From assembly GCF_014640175.1 (NCBI RefSeq), contig NZ_BMGL01000005.1:62001-126000 (forward strand): DNA of 64,000 bases, in the 5' to 3' direction. The DNA comes from Psychroflexus salis (GTDB lineage Bacteria > Bacteroidota > Bacteroidia > Flavobacteriales > Flavobacteriaceae). The position numbers and the translations under genes were made by a program. The notes under the pieces are model-generated. The model searched no databases and was not told where the DNA came from. It was given only the letters and a program-made list of their open reading frames with translations. Positions 45,758 through 54,778 of this stretch are shown in pieces. Position 1 is the first letter of the stretch; each line of letters opens with the position of its first letter.

Positions 45758-46692
45758 TTATTTTTTAGCTTTTTTTTAATTTTTCTGTATAATTTATTGG
45801 GAAAGGAATGATATTTTATTTGCTCTTTAAAAAAGGTTTTGTTTTCTGTAATCAACTCGGGGTAGGTTCTTGTTAATTTCATGTACAAGAAAAACTTTGC
45901 ATTTTTAATGTAATTGTCGAAATCTTGATCCAATAAATTTAAATAGCTTTCTATTATTCTCCAACTGAATATTGAATGTTTCGCTTTTACTTTGTCACTA
46001 AAATTACTGGTATTCTGATTAGATTCGAACCTATAAAGACCGTGGGATATTTTTGAAAAAAAAATCTGATTTGAATTGAGTATTACTCTACAGAAAAACT
46101 CACCGTCTTGATTGATTTTCAAATACTCATTCCATAATCCTGATTTTAATATTACATCTCTAGTTATCATGTAACAAAACGGTAGGAAGTAGTTACCTTT
46201 AATTCCAAAATCCTTGATAAGTAAATGTGCTGGTCTATAACCTTTAAAAATATCTAATTCCTTCAACTCAAAATTATCTTTTTGTTCAAATCTACCCCAT
46301 TTACAAGTGCTGACAGCATAAGATTTACCTATTATTAATTTTAATTGCTCCTCAATTTTATTTTCAGAAAATAAATCATCACTATCCAACCAATTCACAT
46401 ATTCGCCTTGACTCATCTTGAACCCATAATTACGGGCACCGTTTCCGCCTGGTAAATGTTCGTCTGGTCGGTGATAATACTTAAAACGAGCATCCTTTCT
46501 AACGTATTCACCTACCACTTCATCGGTATTGTCCTTAGAGCCATCATCTACAATGATGCATTCCCAGTTTGGGTAGGTTTGTGCTAATACCGAGTCGAGC
46601 GTTTCGCCTATTAAATGGGCACGGTTGTAGGTTGGGATGATGATGGAAACAAGAGGTTGTTCTCGCATATGTATTGATTGGTTTGTGGGCAT
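45754..46692 (-). CDS. Family 2 glycosyltransferase
   Basis: The GT-A enzyme has VSIIIPTYNRAHLIGETLDS, CIIVDDGSKDNTDEV, the metal-binding NWLDSDDLFSENKIEEQL and a C-terminal helical part. Two ATG starts are possible, 46692 and 46668; the second gives MREQPLVSIIIP, a more usual length. The first 100 residues are closely similar to the GT2 gene at 47228, implying duplication. The gene follows a repeat-rich gap and would be the first of a new unit. Confidence 0.88.
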   Translation of the reverse strand: MPTNQSIHMREQPLVSIIIPTYNRAHLIGETLDSVLAQTYPNWECIIVDDGSKDNTDEVVGEYVRKDARFKYYHRPDEHLPGGNGARNYGFKMSQGEYVNWLDSDDLFSENKIEEQLKLIIGKSYAVSTCKWGRFEQKDNFELKELDIFKGYRPAHLLIKDFGIKGNYFLPFCYMITRDVILKSGLWNEYLKINQDGEFFCRVILNSNQIFFSKISHGLYRFESNQNTSNFSDKVKAKHSIFSWRIIESYLNLLDQDFDNYIKNAKFFLYMKLTRTYPELITENKTFFKEQIKYHSFPNKLYRKIKKKLKNK

Positions 46693-46760
46693 AATGTTAC
46701 GACGTGTTTAGTTGTCGGTTTTTGGTTGTCAGTTTTCGGTTGGCTGTTGTCAGTTTTTGT

Positions 46761-46860
46761 CCCGAATCGCATTGCTCTCGGGATTAATTCCCTAAGCTAT
46801 CTAAATAGATAGATAGACAGGGCAGGCGATTACGCAATTATAAATTGCTATCTAATTGAA
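46761..46860. repeat. About 100-bp dispersed repeat, copy 2
   Basis: Starts with a CCCGA...TCGGG hairpin (GAATCGCATTGCTC loop region), then GGATTAATTCCC, and ends with GGCAGGCGATTACGCAATT and AATTGC. Copies are at 29524 and 47005. Confidence 0.85.
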
Positions 46861-47004
46861 TCTGTCTTCTGTGAACTGTGACTTGTGATTGGTGAACCGC
46901 TATTCTTGTTGTAAAAGTTATGGCGTTCATAAACTCACTGTTGTGGCGCTGCGCTGTTTTCAGTTGTCGGTTTTCGGTTTTCGGTTGTCTGTTTTCTGTA
47001 TTTG

Positions 47005-47103
47005 TCCCGAATCGCGTTGCTCTCGGGATTAGTTCCCATGGCTATCGATAAATCGACAGCTTGGGCAGGCAATTACGTAATTGTAAATTGTTGTTTCATT
47101 GAA
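47005..47103. repeat. About 100-bp dispersed repeat, copy 3
   Basis: The same order of elements as copy 2, with small changes such as GGGCAGGCAATTACGTAATT, in which the terminal dyad is partly preserved. Confidence 0.85.
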
Positions 47104-47227
47104 GTTGGTGGTTTGCAGTTGTAATGTTTTCCCTTGTTAAACGGTAGGAAAGTAAAAGTTATAGAGAACTAAGACTTTCCATGAAAAATTTACACTAATT
47201 TGATTTTAAGACATCATCAAGTATTGA

Positions 47228-48160
47228 CTAGTATTTCAATGCCATTCTTTTCAGAAAATACATACGATTTGTAAATTTATTGATAAAAAAATAGAACAGT
47301 CTAGTAAATGCATTAAATCTAAAATAACTAAATATACAACTCCAAAATCTTATTTTATCTATACCTTTAGGAATACTTTTATTACTCAAGATAGTGTAAT
47401 AAGTTTTGTTAAGTAAAAACTTTTGATTTTCTAGATTTAAGAAATCTTTGGTATCCATAAAAATATGCCAATTAGTAACAGATTGGTTTTTTGCATAATT
47501 AACTCCATTAGCTAAAGTTGTTCTTTTAGAATTTTCATGGTAGCGTCTTAAACTGACTGTTTTATCTAAAAAAACACCTTTAGCAGTCAAGCAAACCAAT
47601 TTTGAGAAATAATTGTACTCCTGCCCTATTTTTATGTTTTCGTTAAAACGAATAGATTTTGCAACAGATGATTTTATAATCACGTCTAATGTTAACCAGT
47701 TTAATTTTTGTAGAACATAATTGTCTCTTGTAATATCTTTGGTTGTAAAGTTATAATACCTATCAATAAACTTATTGGTATAGTTGAAATATTTTGTTCT
47801 AGTAATCCCAAAATCATACGCACCAGATGTAATTAAATCGTATTTAACCTGGAGGTGATCTTCCGTCATCAAATCATCACTATCAAAAAATACAATATAA
47901 TTGCCTTGTGCTAAATCTAAACCATAGTTTCGCGCACCATTCCCGCCAGGTTTATAATTCTCATTTCTTTTTACATAAATAAAGCGATTATCTTTTTTTA
48001 CATACTCAGCAAGCAACTCTTCCGTATTGTCGCTTGAACCATCATCTATAACAATACATTCCCAGTTTTGGTAGGTTTGTTCCACAATAGAATCCAGTGT
48101 TTCGCTAATTAAATCTACACGATTGTAAGTGGGGATGATGATGGATAATAAATTAGACAT
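47228..48160 (-). CDS. Family 2 glycosyltransferase
   Basis: The 310-residue GT-A enzyme has LSIIIPTYNRVDLISETLDS, CIVIDDGSSDNTEELLAEYV and the metal site IVFFDSDDLMTEDHL. Its N-terminal half is closely related to the enzyme at 45754-46692, while the C-terminal halves differ, as expected for duplicated transferases with different acceptors. It is 3 bases from the acetyltransferase gene. Confidence 0.9.
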   Translation of the reverse strand: MSNLLSIIIPTYNRVDLISETLDSIVEQTYQNWECIVIDDGSSDNTEELLAEYVKKDNRFIYVKRNENYKPGGNGARNYGLDLAQGNYIVFFDSDDLMTEDHLQVKYDLITSGAYDFGITRTKYFNYTNKFIDRYYNFTTKDITRDNYVLQKLNWLTLDVIIKSSVAKSIRFNENIKIGQEYNYFSKLVCLTAKGVFLDKTVSLRRYHENSKRTTLANGVNYAKNQSVTNWHIFMDTKDFLNLENQKFLLNKTYYTILSNKSIPKGIDKIRFWSCIFSYFRFNAFTRLFYFFINKFTNRMYFLKRMALKY

Positions 48161-48163
48161 TCA

Positions 48164-48934
48164 TTAGACTTTATTGAGCTTAAATTCTTCTTGAAATAAT
48201 TTTTTGTTAGAGACAATTTCCTCAACGCTCCATTCCCACCATTTAAGATTTAATAAATAATTTCTTGTTTTTTCATCGAACCGATAACCAATAATTTTGG
48301 AAGGTGTTCCTCCAACAATGCTATACGGTTCTACGTTTTTTGTAACTACACTATTAGAAGCAATAATAGCACCATTTCCAATTTCTACACCTCCTAAAAT
48401 AATACAATCTGAACCTATCCAAACATCGTTTTGAATATTAATATCACCTTTAGATATAATCTCATCATCCCAACTTTCCTTAAATAAATTCTGACCAATA
48501 TAATACGATGTTATTTTCTTGAAATTATGGTTATAACTTTGAAAAGACACATTGCGTGCTATTGAACAAAAACTACCAATTTCAAGTTTATTTTTTTTTA
48601 CTCTAATATTTAAATTCGGACCCCATAGAGATGAGAACCTACCTAACTTAACATTTCCAATTATATCACACTTAGATAGTCTGCAGTTTTCTCCAGTTAA
48701 AATTACACCACTAAAACTTACATTTTTAACTAAATTTTTGTCACCAAGGCTTATACTACCTAATAAATTCGAATCATAAATATTAGAATAATCCCCAATA
48801 ATCACTCCTGCGCCTATCTTACTACCTATAACTTTAGTATGCTTACCGATATGAGCAGATTTAGATATCGTGTTTTTCTGTTCTATGTAAGTAATTAGTC
48901 TATTTACTAAACTATTTTTTAGCTTATTTATCAT
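48164..48934 (-). CDS. Left-handed beta-helix O-acyltransferase
   Basis: The 256-residue protein is built of hexapeptide repeats (IGAGVIIGDYSNIYDS, CDIIGNVKLGRFSSLW) and ends with IGNGAIIASNSVVTKNVEPY and SIVGGTPSKIIGYRF, the signature of CatB/NodL-type acetyltransferases. The catalytic histidine is probably in FQSYNHNFKKIT. It would acetylate a sugar in the glycan or its precursor. Its start overlaps the stop of the next gene (ATGA at 48931-48934). Confidence 0.85.
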   Translation of the reverse strand: MINKLKNSLVNRLITYIEQKNTISKSAHIGKHTKVIGSKIGAGVIIGDYSNIYDSNLLGSISLGDKNLVKNVSFSGVILTGENCRLSKCDIIGNVKLGRFSSLWGPNLNIRVKKNKLEIGSFCSIARNVSFQSYNHNFKKITSYYIGQNLFKESWDDEIISKGDINIQNDVWIGSDCIILGGVEIGNGAIIASNSVVTKNVEPYSIVGGTPSKIIGYRFDEKTRNYLLNLKWWEWSVEEIVSNKKLFQEEFKLNKV

Positions 48935-50421
48935 TTAGGAAATAAATTTTGATCATAACTTATTGCTTTCCCCCAAGTATAGACACAACTAGTATTTATT
49001 TGTTCAAGCACTAAATTAATTTTTTTCTTGAAATCTTTATCTTTAAAATCGATATATACAGCTTTGTCCTGTTTTATTAATACAGGAAAAGAGTTTAGGC
49101 CTATTTCATTAAACAATATAGTCTTTACACCAAACAATGATGCTTCAATAGAAGTCCCTGAAAAATGTGTTAGGTTTAACTTTGATTTATTCAAAAGAAT
49201 TGGCAAGGCTTCTTTAGTTGCGTATTCAAGATTGGACTTATTGTAAATACCTTTATCTTTAAGTAATTTTATAATATTTTTTTTTTCTGACATTTGCCTA
49301 GGGTGCAATCTAACCAACCATTCTTCTTCTGATGATTTAATTAAATTAATAATAGCAGTAGTAAACAATTGTTCAATTCTAACTGGGCTTGGCTGCAAAC
49401 TATATAAAATATACTTTTTATCGTTTGTTGAAGTTTGCTTTTCTTTCCAATAATTGATCCAAGGGTGACCAACTATTTTAACTTCATTTTTATTGTTATT
49501 CGACGCCCATTTTTTGATAATATTTCCTGATTCTTGATCCCAACACCAAAATTCGCTTGGTAATATATCATAACCTTTTATTGGTAAATTTGACCAATTA
49601 CCATATGCTAAATGTAAATCTGTTTGTGGACCATGCTGCATTTCTACAGTTTTAATATTTAAACGGTTTGCAGAAGCAAGCAAAGCGAAATTAAAATCTG
49701 AATAGTAACATAAAAAATGTATTTGTTTTGGTTTAATCTTTTTTAATAACATTTCAGAATAACGCACTTTTGGCATATAACTATTTATCAACCATTCTTG
49801 AAACTTATTTTTATTGTAATATTTAGCAAAATTTGAAGTAATAGGGATTTTATTTAAAAGTTCTTCAAATTTAGAATAACCTTCCCATTGGAATGTATGA
49901 ATATGTTTTTTAAATTTATCAAAAGTTATAAAATGATTGTAATAGGGTTCATGAAAACGTACTTGATTTGCCAAATATTGATTAAACACAATTTTGTTTC
50001 CATATTCAAAATATAAGCTTTTTTCTCTAATTTTATTTTTATCTATCAATACATCAAAAAAACGATTAAATCGACTTGACTTGTAATCAACTCTATGCAC
50101 ATCGCCTGCAATGAAAAGATAATCTTTTTGCGGTAGTTTTAAATACCAGTTAAAAAGTTTAAATAATTTTAAAACTAACTTAATTTTAGATTTAAATTTA
50201 TTAACTACAACTTTAGTAAATACTTTTTTATCAGGTTTTTTATATACAGTTTTAGTGGTCTTTTTGGGAATAGGTTTTATTTCTAATTGTCTTATTAAAT
50301 AAAAATAAAGTTTAATTCTAAGAATAGGCCAGATATGTATATCATCTACTCTCCATTGATTTATTTTGAAATTACTTTCAATATAAACTATAAAATCTTT
50401 TATATCTGTACGGTTTCTCAA
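48931..50421 (-). CDS. GT-B-like surface glycan protein (KpsS/sialyltransferase-like)
   Basis: The 496-residue protein has a basic N-terminal region and a GT-B-like C-terminal domain with VKIVGHPWINYW, WLVRLHPRQMSEKK and LNLTHFSGTSIEASLFGVKTI. The HP and (S/T)-(S/T)-E pattern is that of capsule-type transferases that use CMP-activated ulosonic acids, which would suit the CMP-sugar pathway here; this is an inference. The start is a TTG at 50421 directly after the upstream stop. It is next to the Wzt-like ATPase gene. Confidence 0.62.
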   Translation of the reverse strand: MRNRTDIKDFIVYIESNFKINQWRVDDIHIWPILRIKLYFYLIRQLEIKPIPKKTTKTVYKKPDKKVFTKVVVNKFKSKIKLVLKLFKLFNWYLKLPQKDYLFIAGDVHRVDYKSSRFNRFFDVLIDKNKIREKSLYFEYGNKIVFNQYLANQVRFHEPYYNHFITFDKFKKHIHTFQWEGYSKFEELLNKIPITSNFAKYYNKNKFQEWLINSYMPKVRYSEMLLKKIKPKQIHFLCYYSDFNFALLASANRLNIKTVEMQHGPQTDLHLAYGNWSNLPIKGYDILPSEFWCWDQESGNIIKKWASNNNKNEVKIVGHPWINYWKEKQTSTNDKKYILYSLQPSPVRIEQLFTTAIINLIKSSEEEWLVRLHPRQMSEKKNIIKLLKDKGIYNKSNLEYATKEALPILLNKSKLNLTHFSGTSIEASLFGVKTILFNEIGLNSFPVLIKQDKAVYIDFKDKDFKKKINLVLEQINTSCVYTWGKAISYDQNLFPK

Positions 50422-50423
50422 TT

Positions 50424-51728
50424 TTAATTATTCAGTATACTTATTGAAGCTTCTTGTATAAAACCATTAGGTCTATTATAAATACCTGCACCCCAATAAT
50501 CTCCTGTTAATACTTTCAATTCTATTGCATCAACAATATGGTCTATAACCTTATGGGGAGTATTATGCGATAGTTTTTCACTTACCATAAATGTTAATTT
50601 ATATTCTCCCTCTCTTAATTGTAATTTTGGTATATGGATTTTAAAAACACCTTTTTTGCCAACTTTATTAAACTTAATACCCATCTCATCGGTTGCTATG
50701 GTAGTTACTATTATATCTTCGTTATTTTTTAATTGTATTAAGAAATTTAATTGTTTAGGGTCTATTGATTCTTTACTAATAAAATTAAAACATATATCAT
50801 ACTCTTCTCCTGTATGTAATTCGTTTACTTTTTGCTGATCGGCGTTAGTTACATAAATAGCTGTAATTTTTAATTTAAAATTACCTTTCCGATCTTTTCG
50901 GTCTTCTAAACTAAGTTGTGCTTTTTTATTAGCACTTTCTAAATAATAATTTACAGCTTCATTACTACCTCCACTAAAAACTGTCTTTCCATTTTCTAAT
51001 ACAATGCCTTTTGTACATAGGTTTTTAACAGCTGTCATATTGTGGCTTACAAACAAGACTGTTCTACCATTATTAGAAGAAATGTCTTTCATTTTCCCTA
51101 TGGCTTTTTTTTGAAAGTCAACATCGCCCACTGCTAGAACTTCATCCACTATTAAAATATCGGGTTCTAAATGTGCAGCTACGGCAAAAGCCAAACGCAC
51201 GCGCATTCCTGAAGAATAGCGTTTTACCGGTGTATCAATATACATGGCACAGCCAGAAAAATCAATAATCTCTTCTTCTTTAATTTTAATTTCAGCTTTA
51301 GTCATACCTAAAATTGCTCCATTTAAATAAATGTTTTCTCTTCCTGTTAACTCAGGGTGAAAGCCTGTTCCTACTTCTAATAATGAAGCTATACGTCCTT
51401 TTGTTTTTATGATACCAGTGGTAGGTGAAGTTACGCGTGATAAAATCTTTAGTAAAGTAGATTTTCCTGCACCATTTTTGCCAATTATACCTAATACATC
51501 GCCATCTAAAACATCAAAATTAATTTCCCGTAATGCCCAGACATAATCGGTTTCGGCTTTTTTACTTCTATCATTTTCTGCACCTATTTGCAAATAAGGG
51601 TTTTCTTTACCTCTAATACTAGCCCACCATCTATTTAAATCGTGACCTAAAGTACCCGTACCAACTAAGCCAAGACGATATTGTTTCGAAATATTTTGAA
51701 CACTTAATATGATATTATTTTTTTCCAT
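50424..51728 (-). CDS. wzt: ABC exporter ATPase with C-terminal glycan-binding domain (Wzt-like)
   Basis: The 434-residue protein energises export of finished O-polysaccharide through the Wzm-like permease. The ATPase domain (1-270) has Walker A IIGKNGAGKSTLLKIL, signature RYSSGMRVRLAFA and Walker B DILIVDEVLAVGD. The C-terminal part (about 295-434) is beta-rich and resembles Wzt_C domains that recognise the non-reducing end of the glycan. I place the start at the ATG at 51728. The permease gene lies 9 kb upstream, an unusual separation. Confidence 0.9.
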   Translation of the reverse strand: MEKNNIILSVQNISKQYRLGLVGTGTLGHDLNRWWASIRGKENPYLQIGAENDRSKKAETDYVWALREINFDVLDGDVLGIIGKNGAGKSTLLKILSRVTSPTTGIIKTKGRIASLLEVGTGFHPELTGRENIYLNGAILGMTKAEIKIKEEEIIDFSGCAMYIDTPVKRYSSGMRVRLAFAVAAHLEPDILIVDEVLAVGDVDFQKKAIGKMKDISSNNGRTVLFVSHNMTAVKNLCTKGIVLENGKTVFSGGSNEAVNYYLESANKKAQLSLEDRKDRKGNFKLKITAIYVTNADQQKVNELHTGEEYDICFNFISKESIDPKQLNFLIQLKNNEDIIVTTIATDEMGIKFNKVGKKGVFKIHIPKLQLREGEYKLTFMVSEKLSHNTPHKVIDHIVDAIELKVLTGDYWGAGIYNRPNGFIQEASISILNN

Positions 51729-51812
51729 GATAATATTTAAAAATTCATAATTTAAAAAATATAGGAGCATCAGCTATATTGATAGAGTATTCGATATAAT
51801 TTACATAAAATA

Positions 51813-52448
51813 TTAATCAATTACTTTTATAATTTGGTTGAATAATATATTGTGACCTTTTGCATTCAGGTGATGCTGATCAGACATTAAACCGTTTTGT
51901 AAAACTACATTATCTGTTTTAATAACATTTTTAAAAGTATTAAAAATAATGTGATTATAGTTTTCAATTTTATCTTTAACTCCTGGGACTAATTTCTCAT
52001 ATTCATCTGCTGCAGGAATTATACCTAGAACAATAATCTTGCTATTTTCAAAATGAGATTTAAACTTAATCAAGTTAGATTTAAATTCATTTTCATTTAC
52101 ATATGAAATTTTTCTGTATTTCCTAATCGATTTTTTATTACAGAATGCCCTTATTTTTTTTCCTAAATTTCCTAAACTGTAGGAAATGTCTAATTCTAAT
52201 CTTGACATAAATCTTGGTACACAATCAACAATTCCTACTTGTAGTATGACTATATCAGGATAAAACATTTTGTGATAATGTACTTGTTTTAAAATTTCTT
52301 TTGAAGTTGCACCACCTATAGAAACTTGATGAATATTAAAGTAACCTTTTGCTCTAAGTAGGCTAGGCCAAGTTTCTTTATATTCACATACTTCGGGTAT
52401 AGGTCTTGCTAATGCTAAGGAATCAGACATTATTAAAATCTTCTTCAA
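51813..52448 (-). CDS. SGNH/GDSL-family hydrolase
   Basis: The 211-residue protein has KILIMSDSLALARP (block I serine), VSIGGATSKEI (block II), VILQVGIVDCVPR in the block III position and GLMSDQHHLNAKGHN with the DXXH pair of block V. It may be a carbohydrate O-acetylesterase or acetyltransferase-like enzyme. It starts at a TTG that overlaps the stop of the YhcH/NanQ-like gene (TTGA), so the two are coupled. Confidence 0.78.
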   Translation of the reverse strand: MKKILIMSDSLALARPIPEVCEYKETWPSLLRAKGYFNIHQVSIGGATSKEILKQVHYHKMFYPDIVILQVGIVDCVPRFMSRLELDISYSLGNLGKKIRAFCNKKSIRKYRKISYVNENEFKSNLIKFKSHFENSKIIVLGIIPAADEYEKLVPGVKDKIENYNHIIFNTFKNVIKTDNVVLQNGLMSDQHHLNAKGHNILFNQIIKVID

Positions 52449-52882
52449 TTTACAGGTATTTTATATACTATTTTCTTAACAACACTGCTGCTAAATTCAT
52501 TAACTTTTCCACCTGCTACATGTGGTTCGTGTTCAAATAAAATTAAAAACTCACCTTCTTTTAATTCAATAGTTTCATTTAAAGCGCCATCAAATAATTG
52601 GTAGTCGTTTTGTTCATTGTATTCCATATTTGGCTTAATATCGTCAAACCTTGCTAAGCCAATTTGTTCACTGCCACTTATAATATAATGGATATCAATA
52701 TATTTTTGATGATTTTCAAATTTACTTACATCAAAACTTTTAGTTTCATATTCTAATGGAATAGCCTTAAATGGTGCTTCAATTTCATCTAAATTTTTAC
52801 TTTCACTCATTATCTTTTTAAATCTTTCAAAAGCATCATTAATTTTGTATTTATCAATGTTGACTAATTTATCTTTTATCAT
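52445..52882 (-). CDS. YhcH/YjgK/YiaL (NanQ-type) cupin-like protein
   Basis: The 145-residue protein matches the DUF386 beta-barrel family: KYIDIHYIISGSEQIGLARF, GEFLILFEHEPHVAGGKVNE and VVKKIVYKIPV. NanQ, the characterised member in E. coli, speeds anomerisation of sialic acid during catabolism. Here it is embedded in a biosynthetic cluster beside a NeuB paralogue, so it may act on a free ulosonic acid or precursor made in this pathway. That role is an inference. Confidence 0.82.
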   Translation of the reverse strand: MIKDKLVNIDKYKINDAFERFKKIMSESKNLDEIEAPFKAIPLEYETKSFDVSKFENHQKYIDIHYIISGSEQIGLARFDDIKPNMEYNEQNDYQLFDGALNETIELKEGEFLILFEHEPHVAGGKVNEFSSSVVKKIVYKIPVN

Positions 52883-52956
52883 TTTCCTTAACTTAGATTC
52901 TTAAATTACGCGTTTAATTTTTAATCTCAGTTTACATTAATAACTAAGATTGAAAA

Positions 52957-53940
52957 CTAGAAATGCTTTGCAGTAAAAGGTTCATCCTTTTTAATAGTTC
53001 TCTTTAATTTTTTACCCTGAATATGGTTTGGTTCTGTAAAGCAATCTTCAGGATTATGTACCATTTTAAGAAAAATATTTTCTTCAGTTAAAAATTCGCC
53101 TTCATTAAAATCTTTTTTTGCAACGCACACTAACTGTCTGTTTCTGTAAGCAATTTCCTCTTCCTCCATTATAAATGAATTCTTTTTATTTATAATGTAT
53201 TCTTCAATGAATTTAAGACGTTCAATTATCTCTGATATTTTAGAAGCATTAACAGCTGAAGCTGCATCAACTCTTTTCTCTCCTTCATCAATAGTTATAT
53301 GCTTTTCAAAAACTGTAGCTCCAAGTAACCGAGCGTAATCATTGCTTAATATTGCATAATTATCATCAAAAGCAGAATGATCAGTATATCCAATCTCAAG
53401 ATCAGGAAAGATAGATTTGAGTTGTTCAATTTTAGCTATTTTTATTTTTTCAAGTTTCGATGGAAAGGATTGAAAGCCCACCATTAAAATTTTTAGTTTA
53501 TTACCAAAATTATTTTTTTGAAGGATAATCTCATCCAAGGTTCGCCCTCCTACACCTAATATTATCTCAACATCTGATTTTTTTATAGCTTTAAGAAGTG
53601 ATGTGTCGTTAAAAGAAACTGAATGAATATCTATATATTTTACCGAATGTTTTTTTAATAAATCCAAGGCTTGGATATTAAGAGGCATCAATATAATATC
53701 TAAGTTCAAACTTTTTGTATAACTGAATATTTCATCCCATTGCTCTATACTTAAGCAATAATCTGATAACTCATCATAAGCTTTGTGATATGTACTAACA
53801 AAATCATCAATATTAGTTAAAACCTGAAATTTAACCCCACTAGAACCTGCGTTTTTAGAATTAAGTATTAATTTTTTTAAAAAATTAATATCACCTTGAT
53901 GGTGAAAAGCTGTTTCAGTATAAAGATAAAAATTATTCAT
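52957..53940 (-). CDS. Divergent NeuB-family synthase, second paralogue
   Basis: The 327-residue protein has the NeuB barrel and C-terminal SAF layout (SGVKFQVLTNIDDF, LEIGYTDHSAFDD, ATVFEKHITIDEGEKRVDAA, then NEGEFLTEENIFLKMV). The usual AEIGXNHXG entry motif is altered to YTETAFHHQGDIN, and the region after GVGGRTLDE differs from LegI. It may make a different ulosonic acid. It overlaps the next gene by 8 bases and belongs with the SpsF-like and NanQ-like genes. Confidence 0.82.
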   Translation of the reverse strand: MNNFYLYTETAFHHQGDINFLKKLILNSKNAGSSGVKFQVLTNIDDFVSTYHKAYDELSDYCLSIEQWDEIFSYTKSLNLDIILMPLNIQALDLLKKHSVKYIDIHSVSFNDTSLLKAIKKSDVEIILGVGGRTLDEIILQKNNFGNKLKILMVGFQSFPSKLEKIKIAKIEQLKSIFPDLEIGYTDHSAFDDNYAILSNDYARLLGATVFEKHITIDEGEKRVDAASAVNASKISEIIERLKFIEEYIINKKNSFIMEEEEIAYRNRQLVCVAKKDFNEGEFLTEENIFLKMVHNPEDCFTEPNHIQGKKLKRTIKKDEPFTAKHF

Positions 53941-54748
53941 TTAGACTCATTTTTAAAGATTCATTTTTCCTTCTATTCATATCTTTAGTAAACTCTTCAA
54001 AGCTAATTAACTTGTCATACGGCATTTTGACCATTTCTTGAGCTTCAAAAGATTTAACTGGCAACTTAATGTTGTCATTCTTATATATCTTTAAAATATC
54101 TGAAAGTTGAATTTCTCTGAAATCAATTTGTTTCAAGTGACTTAAAGTTAATCTTGTCCTTTCTAAATCAGCTTTTGTATCAACAGTCAACGAATATTTC
54201 GAATTATCTTCATTTGTAATTTCGATAATACCACAATTAAAATTTCTTGGTTCAAACAAATACAACATCAGATATTCACTTACATTGGGATCCATTTGTT
54301 CATGACACTTTTTTAAAGCTTTGTATCTAATAACTTCCGCAGTCGACCCTATTGGTGTGTTAATAAGTCTTACATAATCTAGATTCTTCTCATTCAAAAA
54401 TTCAATTTGCTGTCCTATATATTCAATGGAAGTGAATGGGTTATCGCCTGTGATTCTTATTATATTATCTGCTTTTTCTATTTCACCCACTGCTAATAAT
54501 CTCTCTGTAACCTGATTTGCAGAACCCCTATAAATTTTTATATTATTTCTAAGTGAAATATCCTCAAAAATATCATCCACAGGTTCAGATGATGTGCAGA
54601 TATAAATAGAATCAATCGAATTAATAGTCTTTAGTCTTTCGATTAAAAAATCAATCATTGTAATATTTGGCAACAAATCTCTTAAAACTTTAAGTGGAAG
54701 CCTTGTAGAAACAGTTCTTGCTACTATACACGCAACTGATTTTGCCAT
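53933..54748 (-). CDS. SpsF/NeuA-like cytidylyltransferase family protein
   Basis: The 271-residue protein has an N-terminal nucleotidyltransferase domain, VACIVARTVSTRLPLKVLRD, with IYICTSSEPVDDI and IIRITGDNPFTSIEYI, then a C-terminal stretch of about 60 residues of unknown role. The loop RTVSTRLP replaces the RGGSKGVP of the NeuA at 40746, which is characteristic of SpsF-type proteins. Paired with the adjacent NeuB paralogue, it may activate that product with CTP. Confidence 0.8.
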   Translation of the reverse strand: MAKSVACIVARTVSTRLPLKVLRDLLPNITMIDFLIERLKTINSIDSIYICTSSEPVDDIFEDISLRNNIKIYRGSANQVTERLLAVGEIEKADNIIRITGDNPFTSIEYIGQQIEFLNEKNLDYVRLINTPIGSTAEVIRYKALKKCHEQMDPNVSEYLMLYLFEPRNFNCGIIEITNEDNSKYSLTVDTKADLERTRLTLSHLKQIDFREIQLSDILKIYKNDNIKLPVKSFEAQEMVKMPYDKLISFEEFTKDMNRRKNESLKMSLNE

Positions 54749-54778
54749 ATTAAATTTTTATTAAATTAGATGAAATCA

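Larger units (their letters stand above)
46693..47227. repeat. Gap filled by two composite repeats between two GT2 genes
   Basis: Each composite consists of a G/T-rich tract (46713-46760 and 46955-47000) followed by a 100-bp block (46761-46860 and 47005-47103). The rest includes the words CTGTGAACTGTGA and TGGTGAACCGC. No gene is seen. Confidence 0.8.
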
